The notes: generated from the letters alone by a model not told the origin. 49,349 bases of DNA from Dysgonamonadaceae bacterium (GCA_031253625.1 JAIRVZ010000115.1:1-49349); one strand, 5' to 3'; shown: positions 34,556 through 43,785, numbered from the stretch's first letter. Numbers and translations are program-made.

Positions 34556-36493
34556 ATGGGAAAAATTATTGGAATTGACTTAGGAACCACAAACTCTTGT
34601 GTTTCCGTAATGGAGGGTAACAAACCTGTTGTTATCCCCAACAGCGAAGGAAAAATGACAACTCCTTCAATTGTTGCTTTTGTTGATGGCGGCGAACGTA
34701 AAGTCGGCGATCCTGCTAAACGTCAGGCTATTACCAATCCTACAAAAACCATTTTCTCTATCAAGAGATTTATGGGCGAAACTTATGATCAAGTTCAGAA
34801 AGAAGTTTCACGTGTGCCTTATAAAGTAGTAAGAGGCGATAACAATACTCCGCGCGTGGATATCGACGGACGTTTGTATACTCCGCAAGAAATTTCTGCC
34901 ATGACGTTGCAAAAAATGAAGAAAACTGCCGAAGATTATTTGGGTCAAGAAGTAACGGAAGCGGTAATCACTGTTCCTGCTTATTTCAGTGACTCTCAAC
35001 GTCAGGCTACCAAAGAAGCCGGGGAAATCGCAGGCTTGCAAGTAAAACGCATCATCAACGAACCGACTGCCGCTGCTTTGGCTTATGGTTTGGACAAGGC
35101 TAACAAAGATATGAAAATCGCTGTATTCGACCTTGGTGGCGGTACGTTCGATATTTCTATCCTTGAATTGGGCGATGGCGTGTTTGAAGTAAAATCAACC
35201 AATGGAGATACTCACTTGGGTGGAGACGATTTCGACCACGTAATTATCGACTGGTTAGCTGAAGAATTCTTGAAAGAAGAAGGCTTGGATTTACGTAAAG
35301 ATCCAATGGCTCTGCAACGTTTAAAAGAAGCTGCCGAAAAAGCTAAAATCGAACTTTCAAGTTCAACTTCAACCGAAATCAATCTGCCGTATATCATGCC
35401 GGTCGACGGTATGCCGAAACATTTGGTAAAAACGTTAAGTCGCGCGAAATTCGAACAATTGGCCGACAAATTGATTAACGCTTGTGTCGCTCCTTGCGAA
35501 AAAGCGATGAAAGATGCCGGATTAAAAGCTTCCGAAATCGACGAAGTGATTTTGGTAGGAGGCTCGACTCGTATACCTGCCATTCAAGAATTGGTAGAAA
35601 AAACATTCGGCAAAGCGCCTTCTAAAGGTGTGAATCCCGACGAAGTTGTTGCCATCGGTGCTGCTATTCAGGGTGCCGTTTTAGCCGGAGATGTAAAAGA
35701 TGTATTGTTACTCGACGTAACTCCGCTTTCTTTGGGTATCGAAACCATGGGTAGTGTGATGACCAAATTGATTGAGGCGAATACAACTATTCCGACTAAA
35801 AAGTCCGAAACATTTACAACCGCTGTAGACAATCAACCTTCGGTAGAAATTCATGTATTGCAAGGCGAACGTCCTTTGGCGAGAGATAATAAAACAATTG
35901 GCCGTTTCCATTTGGATGGTCTTATGCCTGCTCAACGTGGAGTTCCTCAAATTGAAGTTACTTTCGATATCGATGCTAACGGTATTCTACACGTTTCTGC
36001 AAAAGACAAAGGAACCGGAAAAGAGCAAAGTATTCGTATCGAAGCTTCCAGCGGTTTGAGCGATGCTGAAATCAAACGTATGAAAGACGAGGCTGCTGCC
36101 AATGCTGAAGCAGATGCCAAAGAAAAAGAAAGAATCGACAAGTTGAACCAGGCTGACAGTATGATTTTCCAAACAGAAAAACAACTGAAAGACCTTGGAG
36201 ATAAACTTCCTGCCGACAAAAAAGCAATGATTGAAAACGGATTAAGCAAATTGAAAGATGCTCACAAAGCGCAAGATATTGCCGGAATCGATGCTGCAAT
36301 GGCAGAAATCAACAATGCTTTCCAAGCTGCAAGCCAGGATATTTATAATGCACAGCAACAAGCCGGAGGAGCACAACAACCTACAGACCCTTTCAGCGGT
36401 TTCAATAATGCAAATCCGGGAGGCAATGCAGGTGGAGATCAAGGCGGCAATGATGGCGGTGTTACAGATGTTGATTTTGAGGAAGTGAAGTAA
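34556..36493 (+). CDS. dnaK: Molecular chaperone DnaK (Hsp70)
   Basis: Cytoplasmic ATP-dependent chaperone working with DnaJ and GrpE. 645 residues, full length. The ATPase domain opens with [20 protein letters not shown] and includes [38 protein letters not shown] and [14 protein letters not shown]. The linker [16 protein letters not shown] joins the substrate-binding domain, followed by a helical lid and the Gly/Gln-rich tail ending TDVDFEEVK. No dnaJ or grpE adjacent. A distinctive repeated motif lies 50-100 bases upstream. The downstream membrane-protein gene begins 72 bases after the stop. Confidence 0.98.
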   Translation: MGKIIGIDLGTTNSCVSVMEGNKPVVIPNSEGKMTTPSIVAFVDGGERKVGDPAKRQAITNPTKTIFSIKRFMGETYDQVQKEVSRVPYKVVRGDNNTPRVDIDGRLYTPQEISAMTLQKMKKTAEDYLGQEVTEAVITVPAYFSDSQRQATKEAGEIAGLQVKRIINEPTAAALAYGLDKANKDMKIAVFDLGGGTFDISILELGDGVFEVKSTNGDTHLGGDDFDHVIIDWLAEEFLKEEGLDLRKDPMALQRLKEAAEKAKIELSSSTSTEINLPYIMPVDGMPKHLVKTLSRAKFEQLADKLINACVAPCEKAMKDAGLKASEIDEVILVGGSTRIPAIQELVEKTFGKAPSKGVNPDEVVAIGAAIQGAVLAGDVKDVLLLDVTPLSLGIETMGSVMTKLIEANTTIPTKKSETFTTAVDNQPSVEIHVLQGERPLARDNKTIGRFHLDGLMPAQRGVPQIEVTFDIDANGILHVSAKDKGTGKEQSIRIEASSGLSDAEIKRMKDEAAANAEADAKEKERIDKLNQADSMIFQTEKQLKDLGDKLPADKKAMIENGLSKLKDAHKAQDIAGIDAAMAEINNAFQAASQDIYNAQQQAGGAQQPTDPFSGFNNANPGGNAGGDQGGNDGGVTDVDFEEVK

Positions 36494-36565
36494 TTAAATA
36501 TTAATTTGGACAAATTTCTGCTTTCTTTTTGGAGAGCAGGAATTTGTTTTTTAATAATATTGAGT

Positions 36566-37261
36566 ATGACATTTGTATACATAGGAATCATTATTGTTGT
36601 TAATATTCTCACAATCGTTCTTGTTTCTTATTTTAAGAAAAAAGGTGAAAATATAGCAACAAAAGAAGATATAGCAGAAATAACTCGAAAAATTGAGTCC
36701 GTAAAAAATGAGATAAGTTTTGTAAAACTGCGAGAAAATGAGTTTTTAAATGAGAGGAAATTTCATATTATTTCTCTATTAGAAATAGCGTACTCATTTC
36801 AAACTTTGACAACAAGAGTACATTTGGCTTTTAATAATCTAGTTAATAATAACTGTATTTGTGAACTACAAAGAGATGTTATAGAGAAGGGAGAGACTTT
36901 AAATCGTGAATATGTAATGGTTATCATTTATGGAGTAGATGAAAAATTTGATGAGATATCAAAATTATATCACATTGTTGTTGATTTACATAACTATCTG
37001 CTTAGAACGGTAATTCAACTTGATTATTTATCAGGGAATAGATGCTACTATTTTGAAAAATTAGAAAAAAGCCCAAAACTTATAGACAAAATTGAAGAAA
37101 TAGATAAAGAAGTAAAAAAAATGTGCAGAAATTTTGAAAAAGAAATAAAACACCATAAAACAAAATTATCAGACGAAATCTCATCTTATATTGCATTAAT
37201 TAACGTTTTATATAAACTTAATTTCCATCAAAAAATAAAGTTTATGAATACGCAAAGTTAA
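36566..37261 (+). CDS. Small membrane protein with cytoplasmic coiled coil, AT-rich
   Basis: About 231 residues from the ATG at 36566. A TTG start at 36506 would add 20 residues with a second hydrophobic stretch, but the ATG gives the usual layout of one N-terminal transmembrane helix (about 4-24) followed by KKKGENIATKEDI. Then come heptad-like helices to the end. The 'ATKEDIAEITRKIE' segment after a single membrane helix is familiar from small hypothetical proteins in accessory and defence-associated regions; I know no proven function. Base composition is clearly more AT-rich than dnaK before it. Immediately followed by the inverted-repeat element. Confidence 0.6.
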   Translation: MTFVYIGIIIVVNILTIVLVSYFKKKGENIATKEDIAEITRKIESVKNEISFVKLRENEFLNERKFHIISLLEIAYSFQTLTTRVHLAFNNLVNNNCICELQRDVIEKGETLNREYVMVIIYGVDEKFDEISKLYHIVVDLHNYLLRTVIQLDYLSGNRCYYFEKLEKSPKLIDKIEEIDKEVKKMCRNFEKEIKHHKTKLSDEISSYIALINVLYKLNFHQKIKFMNTQS

Positions 37262-37298
37262 AACCCTTATTTGACTCCGTTGATTGTTTCGCAATTTC

Positions 37299-37355
37299 AA
37301 AAGCAACCTTAGTAGCACGAGAATATCCTCACCTCTAACCTTATTCCCTTATTTT
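37299..37355 (+). repeat. Left inverted repeat of the RAYT-like element
   Basis: Begins AAAAGCAACCTTAGTAGC and ends CCTTATTCCCTTATTTT; the middle is variable (ACGAGAATA, then TCCTCACCTCTAA). Mirror of 37832-37889. Confidence 0.8.
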
Positions 37356-37397
37356 TTCATACATTTGCAGGGATTTGTTTAATCAATAATTCAAATT

Positions 37398-37838
37398 ATG
37401 GAAATTTTATACAATAAACTTTACACCCATTTTGTTTTCATAACACAAGACAGATTCCCTTGTATCGCAGAAATTCATCGTGAACGTATTGAAAAATACA
37501 TCACAGGTATCGTAAATAACCATCAATGTAAAATGTATGCTATATACGCAAATCCGGAACATCTTCATTTCTTGGTTTCACGCAACCCTGCAATGAGTGA
37601 AAAAGAATTAGCCGATTTGATAGCTAAAGCTTCCGAAATATTTATCAATAACAACAAGTTGTGTAAAGGCAAATTTTATTGGCAGACATCTTGTTCTGCA
37701 TTTTCAGTTTCAAAAAAAGATATTGACAAAGTTTGTAAATACATTCTTAATCAGCCGGAACATCACAAAAAACAAACATTTGCAGAGGAATATGATAAAT
37801 TTCTGAAATTTTATCAACATACTTTATCTCTAAAATAA
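37398..37838 (+). CDS. REP-associated / IS200-type Y1 transposase (HUH single-strand transposase)
   Basis: 146 residues. Single-strand DNA nicking and joining enzyme of the Y1-transposase fold. Histidine pair at His55 and His57 (NPEHLHFLV, the HUH motif) and candidate catalytic Tyr115 in CKYILNQPEHH, the family's typical placement. Length is normal for this group and the frame is intact, so it may be active. The last codons and stop lie inside the right inverted repeat. No tnpB partner is present, consistent with a RAYT or a lone tnpA element. Confidence 0.88.
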   Translation: MEILYNKLYTHFVFITQDRFPCIAEIHRERIEKYITGIVNNHQCKMYAIYANPEHLHFLVSRNPAMSEKELADLIAKASEIFINNNKLCKGKFYWQTSCSAFSVSKKDIDKVCKYILNQPEHHKKQTFAEEYDKFLKFYQHTLSLK

Positions 37839-37889
37839 GGGAATAAGGGAGGGGAAGATATGTATTCTTGAGCTACTAAGGTTGCTTTT
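37832..37889 (-). repeat. Right inverted repeat of the RAYT-like element
   Basis: On the minus strand it begins AAAAGCAACCTTAGTAGC and ends CCTTATTCCCTTATTTT, matching the left arm in opposite orientation. It contains the transposase stop codon. Confidence 0.8.
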
Positions 37890-37906
37890 AGAAATAAGGT
37901 TTTAAA

Positions 37907-38647
37907 TTGGTGAAATATGACGGATTTGACAGAGTTGATTTAATGGAAAATAACGAATATGGTTATTGTTCATTGGTTAAAGCCACCAAACAAGTATTAG
38001 ATAAAATGGAGGTAGAAAATAAAACATTAGCAAAAATTACCTCTAAAGAACGTGAAGAAAAAAGATTATGGAATCCGGTTGCTTTGCGCGAAGCTGTGAT
38101 TAACGCCATTGTTCATAACGATTATACTTCGGAAGTGCCACCAAAATTTGAATTCTTTGATGACAGAATAGAAATCACGTCTTTTGGAAGTTTACCGCAA
38201 GGCATGACAGAAAGTGAGTTTTTTGAAGGTTATTCTGTTCCTCGCAATAAAGAATTAATGCGTACATTTAGAGATTTAGATTTGGTGGAGCATTTAGGTT
38301 CCGGTGTTCCTCGCATTCTAAGAAGTTATGGAAAAGAATGTTTTAAATTTACAGAGAACTTTCTACGAATGACTTTTCCTGCTACCGAACAAGTTACCCC
38401 GCAAGTGGAAGAACTTATAAAAATATTAGATAAAGAAGAAAATCGTCAGGAAATCCAAGAAAAACTAAATCTTGCTGACAGAGAGCATTTCCGGTTGAAT
38501 TATTTAAAACCTGCATTAGAACAAGGATTTATAGAAATGACTATACCCGACAAGCCTAACAGCAGTTTGCAAAAATATAGGCTGTCAATACTGGGGAAAC
38601 AATTGAAGGAAAGCATGACAAACCGGAAGTTTGATAATAACAAATAA
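37907..38647 (+). pseudogene. 5'-truncated ATP-binding (HATPase_c_4/AlbA_2-type) putative regulator
   Basis: The visible 246 residues are the C-terminal part of the COG2865-type 'putative transcriptional regulator' family. WNPVALREAVINAIVHNDY and FFDDRIEITSFGSLPQGM are the HATPase_c_4 core, followed by LGSGVPRI and a winged-helix-like end (about 165-235). Full proteins carry about 120-200 more N-terminal residues (AlbA_2/Schlafen-like domain). Here the frame opens only with TTG/GTG (37907/37910) just after an in-frame TAA at 37895-37897, and the inverted-repeat element occupies the space where the N-terminus should be. The missing part is not found upstream. Expression of a short form is possible but unsupported. 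Confidence 0.7.
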
Positions 38648-38662
38648 TCATTTTAAATAAAG

Positions 38663-38695
38663 AAACCGCAGTAAGTAATTGATTTACTGTGGTTT
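38663..38695. terminator. Hairpin between convergent genes
   Basis: AAACCGCAGTAA (38663-38674) pairs with TTACTGTGGTTT (38684-38695) with one G-T pair. A/T-rich flanks on both sides let it terminate the truncated regulator and the convergent metalloprotease gene (ending at 38723). Confidence 0.75.
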
Positions 38696-38722
38696 ATTTA
38701 TTGTCATTTTTTATCAATTAAA

Positions 38723-41653
38723 TTATTCTTTCACTATCTTGCTGACTGTCACTCCTCTATCTGTATAAATTTTAAGCAAATAAAGGCCTTTCAATAAGTC
38801 TGATACAAATATTTTTTCTTTGAAGTTGTTTTCCTGCAACAGTAAATTTCCTGTTAATGAATAAATTTCAACTTTTTCTATCGGCAAATCCGACTTTATG
38901 AAAATTCCGTCTTTAGCAGGATTTGGGAAAATTGACAACTGATTGGTAAGGACTTCGTTTATTCCGGTTGGAGTTTCTACCGTTACTTGTACGTCAAGAA
39001 TTGTTCTGTCAAATTGTTGTGTATCCATATCAAACGGATCATTGTTTATATCTTGTATCATATTACAAGTATAAATATCAGGAGGTAAAGTGATAACTCC
39101 GGAAATACTTATTGTCTTCGTTTCATTTACGGCAATAGAAACTATACCACCTTCTATCCATTGGTTCGGATAATCAGTATTAAGTTTTTCAAGATAAACC
39201 CACAGTCGAGAATTGTAAGCAGCATTTCCGTTGTTTTTCAGTGTTGCAGTAAAACTTCCTGTTTGGTCTTGATACAAAGTTTCATTTGCTTCCAGTGATA
39301 AAAGTTGTAAATCAGGGTTTGTTGTCCATTGAGCATATAAGATTATGTTTGCAGTCGGTGTATATATATCTCCGCCATCCCCTATTTTTGTTCCGTCCTT
39401 TGGTGCTGTGTACCAACCTGCAAATGTATATCCCGTTCTTGCTGGTGTAGGTAAAGTTACAGAGCCGCTGTTCCATTGGGCATACAGATTTACTATTTCT
39501 CCATTTGTTGAACTTAAATTCATTACACTTTGACCGTCTGTATATGTCGGACTTTCTCCGCTTGACGTACTGCTCCAATTGTTAAATGTATATGTTGCCA
39601 TTGCCTTTGTATTTGCGGCACCACTTCCATTATGATTATATGTTACTGTATAAACTCTTGTAAAACCATTACTTGTCAAAGCTTTTTCTACATCGTAGAG
39701 ATGAATGCTTGATGCCGTCTTTCCTCCTGTATGTCCATTTCCATCATAAGATACCATATATGTAATTGGACAAGTAAGTGAAATATTAAAAGTTCCACCA
39801 GTATCACTATAATCAGTTATTCTGATACGGTAAGTTGTTCCTTCGGTACAGGTATAGGTTATTGTTTCGGTTGGCTCATCACTTGTAGAAGATGCTAATG
39901 CATCTGTGTCACTGCAACTTGAATACAAAAATAAGTCTTTATTTCCTGAAAAATCATCAAGAGTAATCGTATAATTTCCTGAACCGGCAGACGTAAAATA
40001 ATAAAAAACATTATTTTTATCACTTTGATCGGAATATGAAATACTTGTAGTAGGAGTAGCATCTGTCAAATCCCCTGTGACTGTTGTTCCGCAAGATAAA
40101 GATCTTGCATTGTCGCATTCGATGTTGTCAGATGTATCAGATGGCAGTTTCCAACCTAAATCCAACAATATGCCTATTTTTCTTTTGTTAAATGTATGTA
40201 AAGGATATTGATACGCATACTGCATAAAATTGGCAAAACCGGGATTATTATTCCAGTGACAAACACTTGAACCGCCTGAATAAGTACTCGGTGCATACAT
40301 TCTTACACGGGTGCCTTCATTGGCTTCCAATAAATTTGAACCCGGACGTCCGGCATATAAATTATTGCTAATTACCAATGCAGCGCGTTGACTCTGTGTA
40401 AGATCAGTTAAACAAGCACCGGTAGTACCTTGATATAATTGACGGTCGAAAATTCCGGGATAATTTGTATAATTCCCATAGCCGTTCCCAAGCGAATAAA
40501 GATAGCGTCCATCGCTTTGGCACAATCCAGCAAAACCCAATCCGTGTGTTACTTCGTGCAACATAATGGTAACATAGTCGTATTGAGGGAGGAGAGTATT
40601 GCCATCCAATCCAAAATAAAAATTAAAATTCGAACTCATCGTTATTTGAATATCTTTCAATGAAGTAGCATCATAACCTACCAATTGGTTCCATAAAGAG
40701 GAAGGATACCAGGTATTAGGACAATCTGTATATGTTCCGTTGTCAAAAAACTCTTGCATTATGCGAGAACTGCCAAGAACTCCGGAACCCAATGAAGCAA
40801 ATGAAACTTGTATATCCACAGGCACTGTGCCTGCCAATTGTTGACTCCATAGTCCTAAGGCATATTCTGTTGCTGTACGTTGCTGTGCCGTTAATGTACC
40901 ACTTAAATCAAATACAAGGTTATCCCCCACGCTACTTTTGTTTTCTTTTACATCAGGATTAAAATGCTCATCATAAGTACATAAGGTGCCATCAGGTAAT
41001 TTGAACATATAAATATAGTAACTCATCTCTTCTTCCAATTGCGCTACATAGCGTAGATTTTCGGGATCATCAGGAAAAGCAGGAATAAATTGTGGTTTTT
41101 GTTTGAAAACACCAATAATTTGCCTGTCTCGTGGTAACGCTTCTTGAACATTTTCTTTTTTTCCATAAAAATAACGAGGAATATATACATCTCCCTGTGA
41201 TGTAGAAACAGAGGTAATATTCGTTACTGAAAAATTAGAAGTCGATTCCACTATCAAATAACTACTTGCATCTCCCAACACGCCTTGTTTTAATTCTTCA
41301 ATGAAGAAAGGCGATAATTGAAATTCGGTAAGCGATTTTTCTACCGGAGTTATCACTACATGATTCCCTGTTTGTTCATTCAATATAATGAGTTTTGTAT
41401 CTTCAACAGATGAAAAAGGCATAGAAAATACATCCTTGTTTTCTTTATTTCTCATTAATGACAACGTGGGAATTTTAACATTTTCCGCTTGTGTTTTAAT
41501 CTGTGTTACTTTTTCAGCCTTTAATTCATTATGACTCAAAGAGAAAAGTTGTTGTGCCCGAAGCGGAAATGCGATTAATAAGGAGCCAAATATCAAAATG
41601 GAAATGAATAAAAATTTGGCAGCCGCGCCTGTTTTTGTAAATCTCTGTAACAT
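38723..41653 (-). CDS. Secreted zincin metalloprotease with PPC, Listeria-Bacteroides repeats and T9SS sorting domain
   Basis: 976 residues. Signal peptide about 1-34 (PLRAQ), a propeptide-like region, then a catalytic domain (about 240-500) with zinc motif HEVTHGLGF: His366, Glu367, His370. It resembles metzincins (HExxHxxG), but the expected third ligand at the next conserved position is Gly, so a ligand must come from elsewhere or the family differs. Next are a PPC-like domain (about 515-625; YYFTSAGSGNYTITL), Flg_new/Listeria-Bacteroides repeats (about 640-780, two copies ending NLYAQWN and ILYAQWT, with FAGWYTAP), and a CARDB-like domain (about 785-890). A T9SS type A domain (FPNPAKDGIFIKS ... 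SKIVKE), nearly identical to that of the subtilases 22 kb away, ends the protein. Predicted exported protease. Confidence 0.87.
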   Translation of the reverse strand: MLQRFTKTGAAAKFLFISILIFGSLLIAFPLRAQQLFSLSHNELKAEKVTQIKTQAENVKIPTLSLMRNKENKDVFSMPFSSVEDTKLIILNEQTGNHVVITPVEKSLTEFQLSPFFIEELKQGVLGDASSYLIVESTSNFSVTNITSVSTSQGDVYIPRYFYGKKENVQEALPRDRQIIGVFKQKPQFIPAFPDDPENLRYVAQLEEEMSYYIYMFKLPDGTLCTYDEHFNPDVKENKSSVGDNLVFDLSGTLTAQQRTATEYALGLWSQQLAGTVPVDIQVSFASLGSGVLGSSRIMQEFFDNGTYTDCPNTWYPSSLWNQLVGYDATSLKDIQITMSSNFNFYFGLDGNTLLPQYDYVTIMLHEVTHGLGFAGLCQSDGRYLYSLGNGYGNYTNYPGIFDRQLYQGTTGACLTDLTQSQRAALVISNNLYAGRPGSNLLEANEGTRVRMYAPSTYSGGSSVCHWNNNPGFANFMQYAYQYPLHTFNKRKIGILLDLGWKLPSDTSDNIECDNARSLSCGTTVTGDLTDATPTTSISYSDQSDKNNVFYYFTSAGSGNYTITLDDFSGNKDLFLYSSCSDTDALASSTSDEPTETITYTCTEGTTYRIRITDYSDTGGTFNISLTCPITYMVSYDGNGHTGGKTASSIHLYDVEKALTSNGFTRVYTVTYNHNGSGAANTKAMATYTFNNWSSTSSGESPTYTDGQSVMNLSSTNGEIVNLYAQWNSGSVTLPTPARTGYTFAGWYTAPKDGTKIGDGGDIYTPTANIILYAQWTTNPDLQLLSLEANETLYQDQTGSFTATLKNNGNAAYNSRLWVYLEKLNTDYPNQWIEGGIVSIAVNETKTISISGVITLPPDIYTCNMIQDINNDPFDMDTQQFDRTILDVQVTVETPTGINEVLTNQLSIFPNPAKDGIFIKSDLPIEKVEIYSLTGNLLLQENNFKEKIFVSDLLKGLYLLKIYTDRGVTVSKIVKE

Positions 41654-41737
41654 AATAATTTATTTTAGTATGTTGTTAATTTGTAATTTTTCACGATATA
41701 TCTTATGATTGCAAAGCTTGCAATTAATTTACTAATA

Positions 41738-41745
41738 CAAAAGTA
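41738..41745 (-). promoter_or_regulatory. -7 box of the metalloprotease gene
   Basis: Reads TACTTTTG on the minus strand, a perfect Bacteroidetes -7 box 85 bases before the start. A TTTG lies 14 bases further upstream (41760-41763), a little close for a -33 box. Confidence 0.5.
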
Positions 41746-41760
41746 GTGTTTTTTCCACAC

Positions 41761-41817
41761 AAATAAAAAAATACACCCAACTTATTGGCTGTAAATCACG
41801 CCGAAATGTTGGGTGTA
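41761..41817 (-). terminator. Terminator of the esterase operon
   Basis: TACACCCAAC (41772-41781) and GTTGGGTGTA (41808-41817) form a perfect 10-bp stem with a 26-base loop, followed on the minus strand by a T-rich run (41761-41771). It sits 19 bases after the esterase stop. Confidence 0.75.
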
Positions 41818-41836
41818 AATCAATGATGAAAGTAAA

Positions 41837-43753
41837 TCATTTCGCTATCACTACTTTTGCTTGTTCAACGCTACCGCTGCTCTGCGCCCGCACAGCATAA
41901 AATCCGTTCGGAAGTTTTCCTTGATCGAACGAGTGAGAATAGTTTTTGCCTGCAACAGTTTGCAGTTTTGCGGATGCGATAAGATTACCATTCAGACTGT
42001 AAAGCCTGAGGTCGGTTTCACTACCTGTGGCCATGAAATTTACATTCAAAGCGGAATTCGGCAGAACATTTACGAACAGGTTAGAAGTTCTTTTAGAGAT
42101 TTCATCAATTCCGGTTATTCCAAGGTAGATAAGACTCGCATTCTTTAAGTAAACAGTTGGTGCCGCATTATTACCTTGTTGCCCTAAGCCGGTATTAAAC
42201 GATAGCTGAATACCGGGATCGCTTGGATGTGTCATTTCGAATTCATATACAAAATGCTGCTCTGAAGTTGTCAAATTAAAGGTTTTCTCGGAATAAGAGG
42301 TCCAAGGATTGCTACCCATTTGGAAAACTACATTGAATGTTCTGTTTGATGCAGCCCAAGCATCTATCTCAAAGCGATATTTATATCCGTTTACAAGAGG
42401 TATGCCGTGTTGAACAAGCTGTGGCGAATAAACATTAGCACCTTGAGCTGTGACGGTCAATGTAGCTTGGTTGTTTGATACGCTAAAAACACCTTGTCCA
42501 CCTCCGTAACTCGATCCTACATTATATTGCCAGTTTGTTACATCAACGAAAGTTCCGTTTTTAATTAAATTATCACTCGGTTGTGTAGGTAGAAAATTTG
42601 CAGTAACGTTTTTATGTGTATTCATTGTTACGGTAACAGGATTTTGAGTGCCTGTAATATCTCCACTCCATTCGGAAAATGCCCAACCGTTTGCAGGTTC
42701 GGCAGTTAATGTAACAACTGTTCCTTCATCGTAACCTTGGCCTACAGGAGGTGCAGGGTTAGCATTTACAGAACCGCTCCCGGCCGGTAAAACTGAGGTT
42801 GCAAGTGAAAAACCGATTGCCGGTGTGAGATCTACATGTTTAAGCATTTCTTCACCATATCGTGTGCCGAGTAATTCTAAGCCTTCCGAACCGAAATGAG
42901 TATTGTCACTGTTTGGGCATAATCTGGCAGCGCATCCGGATGAACTTACGATATAAGCTTTAGGGATAAAAGCCTGTATGGCAGCATTATTCGCCAAAGC
43001 ACCATTTGTTAGACCTGAGCCTCCATTATAGGTTTGCCCACACAGAATAGGTATAGAATTTGCCTCCAATCCTAAATCGGCAAGCATATCGTTGTATATC
43101 TCTTTTAACATATTGCCCCAAGTTAAGTCGGTAAGACCACGTCCGCTTTCGCCTTGATGAAGAATAATACCTTTTACCTCACCACCTTGACTTTGAGCAA
43201 GTTTTACGTTGGTAATAATAGCATCGTATAAACTTGCATAACCGGCACCGGTATATCTTGTCCAACCCTGCCGTTCGGTATCACTGGGTCGGCCACTTTC
43301 TCTGCCTGTTCCACCTTGGCCCGGAGCGAAATAATCCGCACCTTTTGTTTTACGATATGCGGCAAGAGCAAGGTCACCATTGGCAACAGCTATTATTCCC
43401 ACTTTCACATTTTCCGGAGTTTGTGCTACCACAGTCCGTCCGAAATAATCCGCAGGGGAAAGTCCGATGGTACAGTTACCTGAGTAATGCTGTAAGCTGC
43501 CGGAAATAATAAGTGGTGGTACGGCTTTATACCATTGACCTTTATTCCGAGTTTGCCCATCATACTGACCGGCAACTACATTCAGTATTTGTAAACGGTC
43601 GGGTATGCCTGTTTTATCCTGCGGCCTGATTGCGCCCGGCCCCTGCATATTCGACTGACCAAAAGCAATGTAAATGTGAGTTGTTCCTTGTCCCAATGCC
43701 GTTGTCGCAAAGACAAGCATTAGAATACCGAGTAAGTAATTGATTTTTTTCAT
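41837..43753 (-). CDS. Secreted SASA-type carbohydrate esterase with InlB-type repeat, CBM-like domain and T9SS sorting domain
   Basis: 638 residues from the ATG at 43753, which gives a clean signal peptide (MKKINYLL ... ALGQ); an ATG at 43774 would add seven residues. The SGNH/SASA (CE6-like) domain occupies roughly residues 25-290: FGQSNMQG with nucleophile Ser34, HQGESG block, and SDNTHFG with Asp283/His286. Family members deacetylate sugars such as xylan or sialic acids. After it come a divergent InlB-type repeat (GYDEGTVVTLTAEP ... FSEWSGD), a CBM4/9-like beta-sandwich (NGTFVDVTNWQ ... YLKNASL) and a T9SS type A domain ending AKVVIAK. It starts 32 bases after the broken serine-hydrolase gene, so the two likely share a transcript. 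Confidence 0.85.
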   Translation of the reverse strand: MKKINYLLGILMLVFATTALGQGTTHIYIAFGQSNMQGPGAIRPQDKTGIPDRLQILNVVAGQYDGQTRNKGQWYKAVPPLIISGSLQHYSGNCTIGLSPADYFGRTVVAQTPENVKVGIIAVANGDLALAAYRKTKGADYFAPGQGGTGRESGRPSDTERQGWTRYTGAGYASLYDAIITNVKLAQSQGGEVKGIILHQGESGRGLTDLTWGNMLKEIYNDMLADLGLEANSIPILCGQTYNGGSGLTNGALANNAAIQAFIPKAYIVSSSGCAARLCPNSDNTHFGSEGLELLGTRYGEEMLKHVDLTPAIGFSLATSVLPAGSGSVNANPAPPVGQGYDEGTVVTLTAEPANGWAFSEWSGDITGTQNPVTVTMNTHKNVTANFLPTQPSDNLIKNGTFVDVTNWQYNVGSSYGGGQGVFSVSNNQATLTVTAQGANVYSPQLVQHGIPLVNGYKYRFEIDAWAASNRTFNVVFQMGSNPWTSYSEKTFNLTTSEQHFVYEFEMTHPSDPGIQLSFNTGLGQQGNNAAPTVYLKNASLIYLGITGIDEISKRTSNLFVNVLPNSALNVNFMATGSETDLRLYSLNGNLIASAKLQTVAGKNYSHSFDQGKLPNGFYAVRAQSSGSVEQAKVVIAK

Positions 43754-43785
43754 TATTTTGAAATTTATAATCATGAGATATTATT

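Larger units (their letters stand above)
37299..37889 (+). mobile_element. RAYT/REPtron-like element: Y1 transposase between long inverted repeats
   Basis: A 591-base unit bounded by imperfect inverted repeats of 57 and 58 bases (37299-37355 and 37832-37889) around one transposase gene. The outer 18 bases (AAAAGCAACCTTAGTAGC) are identical in both arms, as are the inner 17 bases (CCTTATTCCCTTATTTT). A further outer pair, TTAAAACCCTTATTT (37258-37272) and AAATAAGGTTTTAA (37892-37905), matches with one base difference. Classical IS200/IS605 ends are not such inverted repeats, while REP-associated tyrosine transposases sit between inverted REP sequences. It separates the AT-rich membrane gene from a truncated regulator. 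Confidence 0.75.

Noticed and set aside
37299..37889. Ordinary IS200/IS605 element
   Set aside because: Those lack long terminal inverted repeats, and no tnpB-like gene is present; the layout fits a RAYT better, though a lone tnpA element cannot be excluded.
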